Positions 6,847 through 14,378 of a DNA stretch of 26,326 nucleotides are shown one piece after another. Made by a program: the position numbers and the translations under genes. The notes under the pieces were generated by a model that ran no database searches, had not been told where the DNA came from, and saw nothing but the letters and a program-made list of their open reading frames with translations. Source of the stretch: an uncultured Collinsella sp. (GTDB taxonomy: Bacteria > Actinomycetota > Coriobacteriia > Coriobacteriales > Coriobacteriaceae); contig USHA01000023.1 of assembly GCA_900554325.1 (NCBI GenBank), positions 1-26,326 on the forward strand, read 5' to 3'. The first letter of the stretch is position 1. Every line of letters begins with the position of its first letter.

Positions 6847-7172
6847 CACATAACCTCCTTTTTGTCTACGTATTTCCTACACGACATGAAAGGAGTATAC
6901 CTGTTTGGATTGTGGAATTATAGCTAAATCCGCAAAAGGTTGGATTATTTGTTTAAACGTCTAGGTTTGTTACAAGTTGATTACGTTACTGCTTTTTGAC
7001 TCATTACACGACAAGGCGTCGCTCATCAAGCTATGTATTTTATAGATACAAGCAAGCTGTTCATTAATATCGATATTAAGCAAGTGCGAATGTGCTCGTA
7101 CTGTCACTATTTTGTTTAAACAGACATGGCTTGACTATTTGCACGACTTATGCTCAACAAAACTACTCAAAA
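6847..7172 (-). promoter_or_regulatory. AT-rich leader/promoter region of the mannose PTS operon
   Basis: A perfect TATAAT lies at 6917-6922 (minus strand), about 70 bp before the IIAB start, but no good -35 box is correctly spaced, which is typical of activator-dependent promoters. Upstream lie two GTTTAAAC palindromes (6951-6958 and 7114-7121), both within TTTGTTTAAAC. A perfect 16-bp palindrome TTAATATCGATATTAA occurs at 7064-7079, and a TGTAT-N7-ATACA element lies near 7034-7050. No gene is visible. These are candidate operator sites; no regulator gene is adjacent. Confidence 0.6.
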
Positions 7173-7241
7173 AAGTTGCGGTGAAATAGTTCTTGTTTAA
7201 GAGTCAGAAGGCTGGATTTAGGAACTATTTCACCGCAACTT
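7173..7241. repeat. Dispersed palindrome, copy 1 (GTTGCGGTGAAATAG arms)
   Basis: A perfect 20-bp inverted repeat (7173-7192 with 7222-7241) has a 29-nt loop. The outer arm sequence AGTTGCGGTGAAATAG and its complement recur at 15962-16028, while inner arms and loops differ. It lies just downstream of hypA, so it may also end that transcript. Confidence 0.8.
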
Positions 7242-7251
7242 ATAGGGGATC

Positions 7252-7680
7252 CTAGACGATGTGGAGTGGGTTGGCGGCGTCGACGGCATCGGGCGCGTCG
7301 GAAGGGCCGTCGGGGGCAGCGCCTGCCGGATCCTCTTCGGGGGTCTCGATCTGTTTGATCATGACCTCCTGGCCCTGCAGCAGGTATGTTTCACCGCTGC
7401 CGCAATGGGGGCAAGTCTTGCCGTGCTCGACCGTCGCGTAGTCGCGGCCGCACGCCTCGCAATGCGTCACGGCCTCGACAGGCTCCACGATAAGCTCCGC
7501 GCCCTGCGTGATAGGCTTTTTATCCGCCGCCCAGCGCCAAGCGTCGAGTAGTAGATCGGGGACGACGCCCGAGACCTCGCCCAGCAGCAGCGTGACGCTC
7601 GAAACGCGACGCACGCCATGAGCGCGCGCCACATTCTCAACATCGCGAATGATGTGATAGACGATTCCGAGCTCGTGCAC
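7252..7680 (-). CDS. hypA: Hydrogenase/urease nickel metallochaperone HypA
   Basis: HypA delivers Ni(II), with HypB, to the maturing large subunit of [NiFe] hydrogenase. The N-terminus MHELGIV carries the nickel-binding histidine H2. The zinc site is formed by C74-x2-C77 and C90-x2-C93. The core ends near residue 112 (MIKQIE). The protein then has an unusual acidic Pro/Ala/Asp tail of about 30 residues, making it 142 residues against roughly 113-120 for the family. The start is a GTG at 7680, preceded by an AAGGAAT site. No hypB-F or hydrogenase genes are in the window. It follows the oxidoreductase gene on the same strand and may share its transcript. Confidence 0.92.
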   Translation of the reverse strand: MHELGIVYHIIRDVENVARAHGVRRVSSVTLLLGEVSGVVPDLLLDAWRWAADKKPITQGAELIVEPVEAVTHCEACGRDYATVEHGKTCPHCGSGETYLLQGQEVMIKQIETPEEDPAGAAPDGPSDAPDAVDAANPLHIV

Positions 7681-7874
7681 TTTTAATTCCTTCCGCCGTT
7701 CTACCGAACGGCGGTCGGCTTGACGCTGCGCGAGCCCCAGACGGGCGATCTGCCTTTCAATCGTCGGGCATGGGCAAAAGCCCTATGCCCTCCTCTTTCA
7801 AGGCACCTCGCCACGCCTGGGACTCGCTCGCTGTCCAACCGCTCTCTGCGCCGTTCTCCTGCTTGTTGCGTTTC
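7681..7874 (-). other. Intercistronic region with two hairpins
   Basis: Between the oxidoreductase stop and hypA lie two hairpins. One is GGGCAT/ATGCCC with an inner GGGC/GCCC stem (7766-7790). The other is a 9-bp stem with a 4-nt loop (7693-7714), just ahead of the hypA ribosome binding site. Neither has a T-run, so they may be processing or pausing sites rather than terminators. No gene is evident. Confidence 0.5.
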
Positions 7875-10652
7875 TTACTTCTTCCCGAATTTAATCTTGA
7901 TGGCGCGCTTGAGCGCGTACTTGCCCAGGCTTGGAAGCTTTTGCTCGTATTTGACCATCGTGGAGCACTCGGGGCGGTCGCGATCCAGATGGATGGCGTC
8001 GAACGCGCACTTGGTGGTGCACAGGCCGCAGCCGATGCACTTGTTGGGGTCGACGATCGAGGCGCCGCAGCCCAGGCAACGGGCGGTCTCGGCGCGCACC
8101 TGCTCCTCGGTAAAGGTCTCAACATACTCGCTAAACGGCGCAGCCTTCTCGCGTTCGCGGTCCACATGCGCAACCTCGCGGCTCGCGTTGTCGTAGCTCT
8201 CGAGCACGACATCGTCGCGGTCGAGCGCGGTGTAGCGGCGCTGATTGCGGCCGATGGTGAGCGTGGAGCCCGGCTGCACAAAGCGATGGATGGACACCGC
8301 GGCCTCGTGGCCGGCGGCGATAGCGTCGATGGCAAAGCTGGGGCCGGTGTAGACGTCGCCGCCCACAAAGATGTCGGACTCGGCGGTCTGATAGGTCTGG
8401 GGATCGGCAAGGGCACCCTGGCCGCGGCCGAGCTCCACCTTGGAGCCAGCCAGCAGGTCGCCCCACACAATGGACTGCCCGATCGACATGACGACACGAT
8501 CGGCATCGACGCGGCGCAGATCGTTCTCGTCGTACTCGGGCGCAAAACGGCCTTCGTCGTCAAAGACACGCGTGCAGCGCTTGAAGGTGATACCGCACAC
8601 ACGACCGGCCTCGTCCAAGTGAATCTCCTTGGGGCCCCAGCCACAGCTGATGTGAGCGCCGTCCTCAACGGCCTCGCGACGCTCCTCCTCGCTGGCGGGC
8701 ATCTGGGCCTCGCTCTCCAGGCAGAACATCTCAACATGCTCAGAGCCCAGACGGCAGGCGTTGCGGGCAACGTCGATGGCCACGTTGCCGCCGCCCACCA
8801 CAATGGTGCGGCCGGGCAGCGCGTCGATCTTGCCACTGTTGACCTCGCGCAAAAAGTCGACGGCCACGGCCACGTCCTCGGCATCCTCACCCGGAATACC
8901 GGCGAGGCGGCCGCCCTGGCAGCCAATGGCAACGTAGAAGGCCTTAAAGCCCTGCGCGCGCAGCTCGTCGAGCGTCACGTCTCGACCGACTTCCACGCCA
9001 TAGCGGAACTCGGCACCCATCAGGCGAATGACCTCGACCTCGGCCTCGATAACATCCTTCTGCAGCTTAAAGCTGGGAATACCGTAGGTGAGCATGCCGC
9101 CCGGGTGCTCGTTCTTCTCGAATACGACGGGCTTGTAGCCCTTCTCGGCCAGATAGAAGGCACAGGACAGGCCGGCCGGACCGGCACCGATAATGGCAAT
9201 CTTCTGATCGAAGCCGCCAGCGCGCGTCGGCGTCACCACAGGTGGGACATAGCGGGTCGCGGCATCCAGATCGCGCTGGGCGATAAACTTCTTGACCTCG
9301 TCGATGGCCACGGCGGCGTCCACACGGCCGCGGGTGCAGGCATCCTCACAGCGGCGGTTGCACACACGGCCGCAGATAGCGGGCAGCGGGTTCTCGCGCT
9401 TAATGAGTGCTAGGGCCTCGTCATAGCGACCCTGAGCCGCGAGCTTCAAATAGCCCTGAACGGCAACGTGCGCGGGGCAAGCCGTCTTGCAGGGCGCGGT
9501 GCCGGACTCGTGCGTCTCGATACGGTTGTCGTTGCGGTAGTTGGGCGACCACTTGGTGTGGTCCCACTTGGTGGCATCGGGCAGCTCCTGGCGCGGATAC
9601 TCGGGCACCTGTCCGCCGGCCTTTTTGCTGCAGAGCTTCTGGCCGAGCTTGGCGGCACCGGCCGGGCACACCTCAACGCAGCGACCGCAGGCCACGCACT
9701 TGTCCTTCTCGACCTTGGCGACATAGGCCGAGCGCGACAGGTTGGGCGTGTTGAACAGCTGCGAGGTGCGCAGGGCATAGCACACGTTGACGTTGCAGTT
9801 GCAGATGGCGAAGATCTTGTTCTCGCCGTCGATGTTGGTGATCTGGTGCACAAAGCCGTTGTCCTCGGCCTGGCGCAGGATGTCGTAAACCTCGTCGCGC
9901 GTCACGTAATGGCCGCGGTCGGTCTCGACCACGTAGTCGGCCATATCGCCCACGGCGATGCACCAATCGGCCGGGTCGTCGGCGCAGCCCTCACCCATCA
10001 CGCGACGGCTCGCGCGGCAGCTGCAGGTGCTAGCGGCATATTTGCCATCGTATTTGTCGAGCCAATGCTCGATATGCTCGATCGGCACCGACGTGCTCGC
10101 GGCATCGATAGCCTTCTCGACCGGAATGACATGCATGCCGATGCCGGCACCACCGGGCGGCACCATCGGCGTGGCCTTGGACAGCGGTCCCTTGGACGCC
10201 TGCTCAAAGAACTTGGCATAGACCGGGTGCTCCTCGAGCTGGCTCACGCGCATGTTGAGAAACTCAGCGGAACCCGGCACCAGCATGGGCAGCACCCACT
10301 GCTTGGCGCGCTCGGGGTTTTCCCAGTTGTACTCGAGCAGGCCCGTGTAGCTCATGTCGTCGAGCATCTTCTCGATATCGGCTTCGGGCATGCCGGCGAG
10401 CTTGACCATCTCGGGCAGCGTATAGGGACGGCGCATCTTCATCTTGCAGAGCACTTCGGCCTGCTCGTCGGTTGCGGCCTCGGCAAACGACCAGTACTCG
10501 TAGCCCAGCAGCTCATCGCGATGCAGCAGACGGTTGGTGCAGTGCTCGCACAGCTTGACGATGGCCTCGCGCGGATGATCCGGCAGCGGCGGCACGAACT
10601 CCGAACCTATGTCGGGCTCGGTGTAGCTAATCCCCGGTCCGTTGAGAATCAT
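7875..10652 (-). CDS. Large Fe-S/FAD pyridine-nucleotide oxidoreductase (GltD-like core)
   Basis: A 925-residue redox protein of unknown substrate. Residues 1-300 form a domain with cysteines at 35/38, 210/212 and 284-291 (ICNCNVNVC) and a possible winged helix near 75-105. A ferredoxin motif CVACGRCVEVCP follows at 319-330. Residues 388-440 are a GltD-type Fe-S domain (CKTAC...ICGRVCNRRCEDAC). The FAD-binding motif GAGPAG lies at 489-494 and a second Rossmann motif VVGGGNVAID at 618-627. The C-terminal CIGCGLCTTKC (872-882) is another [4Fe-4S] site. GltD-like proteins pass electrons between NAD(P)H, FAD and Fe-S clusters. The frame is open to 10985, but the ATG at 10652 has AGAAGGGA upstream and is the natural start. 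Divergent from the TetR gene. Confidence 0.88.
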   Translation of the reverse strand: MILNGPGISYTEPDIGSEFVPPLPDHPREAIVKLCEHCTNRLLHRDELLGYEYWSFAEAATDEQAEVLCKMKMRRPYTLPEMVKLAGMPEADIEKMLDDMSYTGLLEYNWENPERAKQWVLPMLVPGSAEFLNMRVSQLEEHPVYAKFFEQASKGPLSKATPMVPPGGAGIGMHVIPVEKAIDAASTSVPIEHIEHWLDKYDGKYAASTCSCRASRRVMGEGCADDPADWCIAVGDMADYVVETDRGHYVTRDEVYDILRQAEDNGFVHQITNIDGENKIFAICNCNVNVCYALRTSQLFNTPNLSRSAYVAKVEKDKCVACGRCVEVCPAGAAKLGQKLCSKKAGGQVPEYPRQELPDATKWDHTKWSPNYRNDNRIETHESGTAPCKTACPAHVAVQGYLKLAAQGRYDEALALIKRENPLPAICGRVCNRRCEDACTRGRVDAAVAIDEVKKFIAQRDLDAATRYVPPVVTPTRAGGFDQKIAIIGAGPAGLSCAFYLAEKGYKPVVFEKNEHPGGMLTYGIPSFKLQKDVIEAEVEVIRLMGAEFRYGVEVGRDVTLDELRAQGFKAFYVAIGCQGGRLAGIPGEDAEDVAVAVDFLREVNSGKIDALPGRTIVVGGGNVAIDVARNACRLGSEHVEMFCLESEAQMPASEEERREAVEDGAHISCGWGPKEIHLDEAGRVCGITFKRCTRVFDDEGRFAPEYDENDLRRVDADRVVMSIGQSIVWGDLLAGSKVELGRGQGALADPQTYQTAESDIFVGGDVYTGPSFAIDAIAAGHEAAVSIHRFVQPGSTLTIGRNQRRYTALDRDDVVLESYDNASREVAHVDREREKAAPFSEYVETFTEEQVRAETARCLGCGASIVDPNKCIGCGLCTTKCAFDAIHLDRDRPECSTMVKYEQKLPSLGKYALKRAIKIKFGKK

Positions 10653-10745
10653 GGTTGTCCCTTCTCTTGCCACAGCCCGGCGGGACCGCGGCGCCCCTCT
10701 TTTTTTGCAGGCCGGGCATGCCCCCATGCCGTTCACCCGCCATTG

Positions 10746-10783
10746 TTGACATTGTGTCAAAAATAGTATTGACGAACCGTCAA
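10746..10783. promoter_or_regulatory. Two 15-bp palindromic operators in the oxidoreductase/tetR intergenic region
   Basis: TTGACATTGTGTCAA (10746-10760) and TTGACGAACCGTCAA (10769-10783) are both perfect TTGAC-N5-GTCAA palindromes. Their centres are 23 bp apart, about two helical turns. They lie between the divergent oxidoreductase and TetR genes, and TTGACA/TTGACG could also act as -35 boxes. They are the natural binding sites for the TetR protein encoded next door. Confidence 0.75.
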
Positions 10784-10841
10784 CAATATTCAAGACTGTT
10801 AGGCGAACGGTCAGGCAAAAGAGGATGAAAGGCGGCAAAAC

Positions 10842-11504
10842 ATGGGCAACAACACAGCAGATACCTCTGTAGTCAATGCCGTTCCCGCATCCGATAGCGC
10901 GGCAAAGCGCCTGACGGGCGACGAACGCCGTCGCGAGATCCTCGATGCCGTGCGCACCGTAAGCTCCGAGCTGGGCGTGTCCCACCTATCGGTATCGGCC
11001 GTGACCAAGCGAGCCGGCTGCACGCGTTCATTGTTCTACCACTACTTTGCCGATATGGACGCCGCCGTCACCGCCGTCATGGACGAGGCGATCGACGGCT
11101 TTATCTCCGAACTCGAGCAGTGGAACGCCGACCGCACCGTCGGCGATATCGAAGGCGCGCTCGACACCGTCGCCCCGCTCTTTAAGCGCCTGGTCGCCAG
11201 CGGCCACGAGCTGCCGAGTACGCTCACCTCAAGCAGCGGCGCGCTCTACGGCGGCTTTTTGCACAACGTGGTCCAGCGCGTGGCGCAGTATATCTGCGAC
11301 ACCACCGTGGTGGATTTTGTCGCCCATCATGAGCTACGCATCGACCATGTCTACGAGACGTTCTACACCCTCATCATGGGGTTGTTGATGTATATCCGCA
11401 CGCACCCCGATGTGCCCGACGAGACGGTCAAGGAAATCATCGCCTCGACACTCCACATCGAGGGCTATACCGCCAAGTATCCGGAGCGCAAGCCCCAGAA
11501 CTGA
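10842..11504 (+). CDS. TetR/AcrR family transcriptional regulator
   Basis: A 220-residue protein with a TetR N-terminal DNA-binding domain at about residues 27-80. It includes the helix-turn-helix LSVSAVTKRAGCTRSLFYHYF. The C-terminal region is an alpha-helical ligand/dimer domain without a recognisable ligand signature. The start at 10842 has AAAGGCGG upstream. It is divergent from the oxidoreductase gene, with two matching palindromes between them, and lies 63 bp before the DUF5692 gene on the same strand. It probably represses the divergent promoter and itself, and perhaps the membrane protein gene. The inducer is unknown. Confidence 0.9.
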   Translation: MGNNTADTSVVNAVPASDSAAKRLTGDERRREILDAVRTVSSELGVSHLSVSAVTKRAGCTRSLFYHYFADMDAAVTAVMDEAIDGFISELEQWNADRTVGDIEGALDTVAPLFKRLVASGHELPSTLTSSSGALYGGFLHNVVQRVAQYICDTTVVDFVAHHELRIDHVYETFYTLIMGLLMYIRTHPDVPDETVKEIIASTLHIEGYTAKYPERKPQN

Positions 11505-11567
11505 CGACATTTGGCCAAACTGCCCGCGATCAGAAGAGGGGCCGCGGGCGTGTGAAAGGAGAGCAGC

Positions 11568-12575
11568 ATGCTGTTCGATGTTTGGGGTAGCGATACCCTT
11601 ATCCACTGGGCCGGCTGGGCCATGGTCTTTATTGGCCTGATCGTGCTCAACGAGGTCGGCCGCCGCACCAAGCTGGGCGCGGCAATCATCTTTGGCGTGG
11701 CTCCGCTGGCCATGACCATCTACTGCGTCGCCATCGCCATCGGCGTCTCGCAGGGTGCCGAGTGGGCGCTCACCAACCCCACCCATGTGTACCAGAACAG
11801 CTGGTTCCACTACGCCAAGGTATACGCGGCGCTGGCCGGCTGCTGGGGCTTTATTGCCATTAAGTACCAGTGGGGAAAGATCGGCAAGGCGCGTTGGTTC
11901 CGCGCATGGCCGTTTGTGATCGTCGCCATCAACATCATGATCGCCGTCGTGTCCGACTTTGAGAGCGCCTATCACTTCTTTGTCCTGGGCGAGTCCACCT
12001 GGGTCACCTCCGAAGGTGCTACGCAGCTAGCCGGCTGGAACAACGTGTTCAACGGCATCGCCGGTATCATCAACATCTTCTGCATGACCGGTTGGTGGAG
12101 TGTCTACGCCTCCGAGGATCAGACCGACATGCTGTGGCCCGATATGACCTGGGTCTACATCATCGCCTACGATATCTGGAACTTCTGCTACACCTACAAC
12201 TGCCTGCCCACCCACTCCTGGTTCTGCGGCTTTGCGCTGCTGCTGGCGCCCACCGTCGCCGCCTTTATCTGGAACAAGGGCGGCTGGATCCAGAACCGCG
12301 CCTTTACGCTGGCTATTTGGTGCATGTTTGCCCAGGTATTCCCCTACTTCCAGGAGGAGTCCATCTTTGTGACCCACTCCACGCTCGACCCCGGCGCCGC
12401 TACCGCGGTCTCGATCGCCGCACTGGTCGCCAACGTCGCCGCGATCATCTACATCGCCTACCGTGCCAAGAAGCTCGGCCGCAATCCCTACAAGCAGGAT
12501 GTCTTTGAGGGCACCAGCGATTGGGAGAAGGCCACCGCTCGCCGCGCCAAGGTTGATTACGCGCACGCCGAGTAA
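11568..12575 (+). CDS. DUF5692 family multi-pass membrane protein
   Basis: A 335-residue integral membrane protein with about nine hydrophobic segments, for example near residues 12-30, 36-58, 80-100, 113-131, 158-176 and 275-296. I recognise it as DUF5692-like from its beginning (MLFDVWGSDTLIHWAGWAMV) and its Trp/Tyr-rich loops; the assignment is moderately sure. It has no known function and no clear transporter or enzyme motif. The start has GAAAGGAG 6-8 bp upstream. It lies 63 bp behind the TetR gene, with only a 7-bp-stem hairpin (11522-11549) between, so co-transcription is likely. Context suggests it may carry the substrate or product of the nearby oxidoreductase. Confidence 0.75.
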   Translation: MLFDVWGSDTLIHWAGWAMVFIGLIVLNEVGRRTKLGAAIIFGVAPLAMTIYCVAIAIGVSQGAEWALTNPTHVYQNSWFHYAKVYAALAGCWGFIAIKYQWGKIGKARWFRAWPFVIVAINIMIAVVSDFESAYHFFVLGESTWVTSEGATQLAGWNNVFNGIAGIINIFCMTGWWSVYASEDQTDMLWPDMTWVYIIAYDIWNFCYTYNCLPTHSWFCGFALLLAPTVAAFIWNKGGWIQNRAFTLAIWCMFAQVFPYFQEESIFVTHSTLDPGAATAVSIAALVANVAAIIYIAYRAKKLGRNPYKQDVFEGTSDWEKATARRAKVDYAHAE

Positions 12576-12645
12576 CGTGCCTGGCGCAGACATCGCTTGA
12601 GCGCGAAGCAGCATAGCCGGCTCCGCGCAACTCAACGCATTGCAG

Positions 12646-12690
12646 AGCCCCCGGAATGTGATTCGTTCGCGTTCCGGGGGCTTTTTGCTG
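12646..12690 (+). terminator. Terminator after the DUF5692 gene
   Basis: An 11-bp perfect stem, AGCCCCCGGAA at 12646-12656 with its complement at 12672-12682, is followed by TTTTT. This is a strong intrinsic terminator for the plus-strand TetR/DUF5692 transcript. Confidence 0.9.
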
Positions 12691-12808
12691 CCGCGAGGAT
12701 GCGACTGAACGATGCGCTCGGGTTAAATCGGATCTTATATTTCGCATGCGCTTTATATGGCTCCATTTTTGGGTACAGTGTTGTCCCGATATTGAGCTTG
12801 GGGGATAT

Positions 12809-14305
12809 ATGAATGATGAGACGATGGGCCAAGAGGATGCGGCCCAAGATGCAGAAGCGAGTGCCGAAGCCCTGGAGAGCCTAGACCGGATTTCACTTGA
12901 TGAGATTGCGTTTGACGATTCGGGCGTTGATGTGCAGGATGAGTCGGAAGCCGAGGCGCAGTCCGATGATCAGGATGCAGACGACGTTGAGCCTGCCGAA
13001 GATGAGGCAGATCACGAAGACACCGAATGCGAGGCCGACGACCAGCCCGAATCCGACACGAGCGAGGAAACCATCTTGCTCGACAGCTTGCCGGCCGAAG
13101 ATTCGCTGACCCGCGAGCTTCCCGGCCTGGGCTCTGCGCCTGCCGTGGACGAGACCATCGCCATGGGCGATATCCCCCTACCGTCCGTTCCCTCGGCACG
13201 CGAGGCCGAGGTTCGCCATCGCAAGATGTCGCCCAAGCGCCGCAATCTGATGGTCGCCGGTGTCGTGGCCGTCGCGCTCGTCGCAGGCGGCGCAGGCTAT
13301 GCCGCCTGGAACGGATATCAGCAAGAGCAGGCTGCCGCTGTCGCCGCCAATGCCCACACGATGATGTCAGTGCAGATTGGCGTGCATGCCGCGGGCCTCG
13401 ACTGTTCCACCGGCTCCAAGATTCCCGTACAGGTGAGCGGTCAGGACGCTGATGGCTCCTCCGTGAGCGAAACACTCTATGTTGACGAGCGCGGCCGCGG
13501 CATCAAACTGCTGCCCGGCGATTACACGTTCTCCATCGCTGCCTCCCCCATCGCGGGCGACGGCACCATCTATACCGTCCCGACCACCAAGACGCAGGTC
13601 ACCGTTAAGAGCGATGGACAGGATTTAAGTGCCCAGGCCACCTTTAAGCTCAAAGTGCCTTCGGCCAACACGGTGACTGACGACCAGATCGATGCCGCCG
13701 CCAAGTATGCCGAGGAAGGCGGGGTGAACTCCGCCGCGGTCGCAAAGGTGCTCCAGCAGGCGGCAACCGCGCGCCGTGACGCCGCCGTCAACGCCGTGAG
13801 CTCCCGCGAGGCACAGGCGGCCCGCGACGCCGATGCTCGACATAAGGCAACGGACCTGTATCAGCTCGATATTCCCGTTGAGTGGTACGGCAAAGTCGCG
13901 ACTTGGCAAAACGGCAGCACGCTGTGCATTTATCTGGACGGCGACACCAACACACCGCTCGTGACGCTCGTCGCGGTGCGCGAGGGCGAGAGCTTTACGC
14001 CCGATGAGGGCGACGCGGTTTTGGGTGCGGCAAACCTCGGCAACGGCTACACCGTCTACGCCAGCGGCCCCGTCTATCCGTACGTGGTGCCCCAGACCAT
14101 CAACGGACGCACGCAAGACCCCGTGTCAACCTACCCCATGGACACGGCCATTGAGCTTGTCGAGCTTACGACCGGCAACCGCTATACCTATAGCCAGATC
14201 AAGAACGTGCTGGTCGGCAAAGACGGCAAGGCCGACGCCGCCACCAAACTCGAGACCGACTACCTCGCGCAGATCCTGCTGCCGAGTATCAAAGCCCAGG
14301 ACTAG
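12809..14305 (+). CDS. Membrane-anchored protein with long acidic N-terminus, function unknown
   Basis: A 498-residue protein I cannot assign to a family. Residues 1-100 are extremely acidic and low-complexity, so probably disordered and cytoplasmic. A basic stretch (RHRKMSPKRRN, 137-146) precedes a single transmembrane segment (147-166). The remaining 330 residues should be outside the cell. They hold a beta-rich part (about 185-300), an Ala-rich helical part (about 305-355) and a C-terminal domain starting near IPVEWYGKVATWQNGS. The frame begins upstream at 12746, but the ATG at 12809 has GGGGGA close by and starts a hydrophilic N-terminus. It is transcribed alone and converges on the AAA-ATPase gene. 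A surface sensor or envelope role is only a guess. Confidence 0.75.
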   Translation: MNDETMGQEDAAQDAEASAEALESLDRISLDEIAFDDSGVDVQDESEAEAQSDDQDADDVEPAEDEADHEDTECEADDQPESDTSEETILLDSLPAEDSLTRELPGLGSAPAVDETIAMGDIPLPSVPSAREAEVRHRKMSPKRRNLMVAGVVAVALVAGGAGYAAWNGYQQEQAAAVAANAHTMMSVQIGVHAAGLDCSTGSKIPVQVSGQDADGSSVSETLYVDERGRGIKLLPGDYTFSIAASPIAGDGTIYTVPTTKTQVTVKSDGQDLSAQATFKLKVPSANTVTDDQIDAAAKYAEEGGVNSAAVAKVLQQAATARRDAAVNAVSSREAQAARDADARHKATDLYQLDIPVEWYGKVATWQNGSTLCIYLDGDTNTPLVTLVAVREGESFTPDEGDAVLGAANLGNGYTVYASGPVYPYVVPQTINGRTQDPVSTYPMDTAIELVELTTGNRYTYSQIKNVLVGKDGKADAATKLETDYLAQILLPSIKAQD

Positions 14306-14378
14306 CCTGGCGCAGCAAGGTGCTCCCCAACCGTGATGAAGGAGCCAGGAGGTCCTGACCCCACAGGTCCATAGATGA

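Noticed and set aside
4990..6927. 645-residue plus-strand reading frame opposite the PTS genes
   Set aside because: It is the mirror of the IIC and IIAB genes in high-GC DNA. Its composition is low-complexity and it has no family resemblance.
7770..10766. Long plus-strand frames (547 and 432 residues) opposite the oxidoreductase
   Set aside because: These are antisense shadows of a gene with clear FAD and Fe-S motifs.
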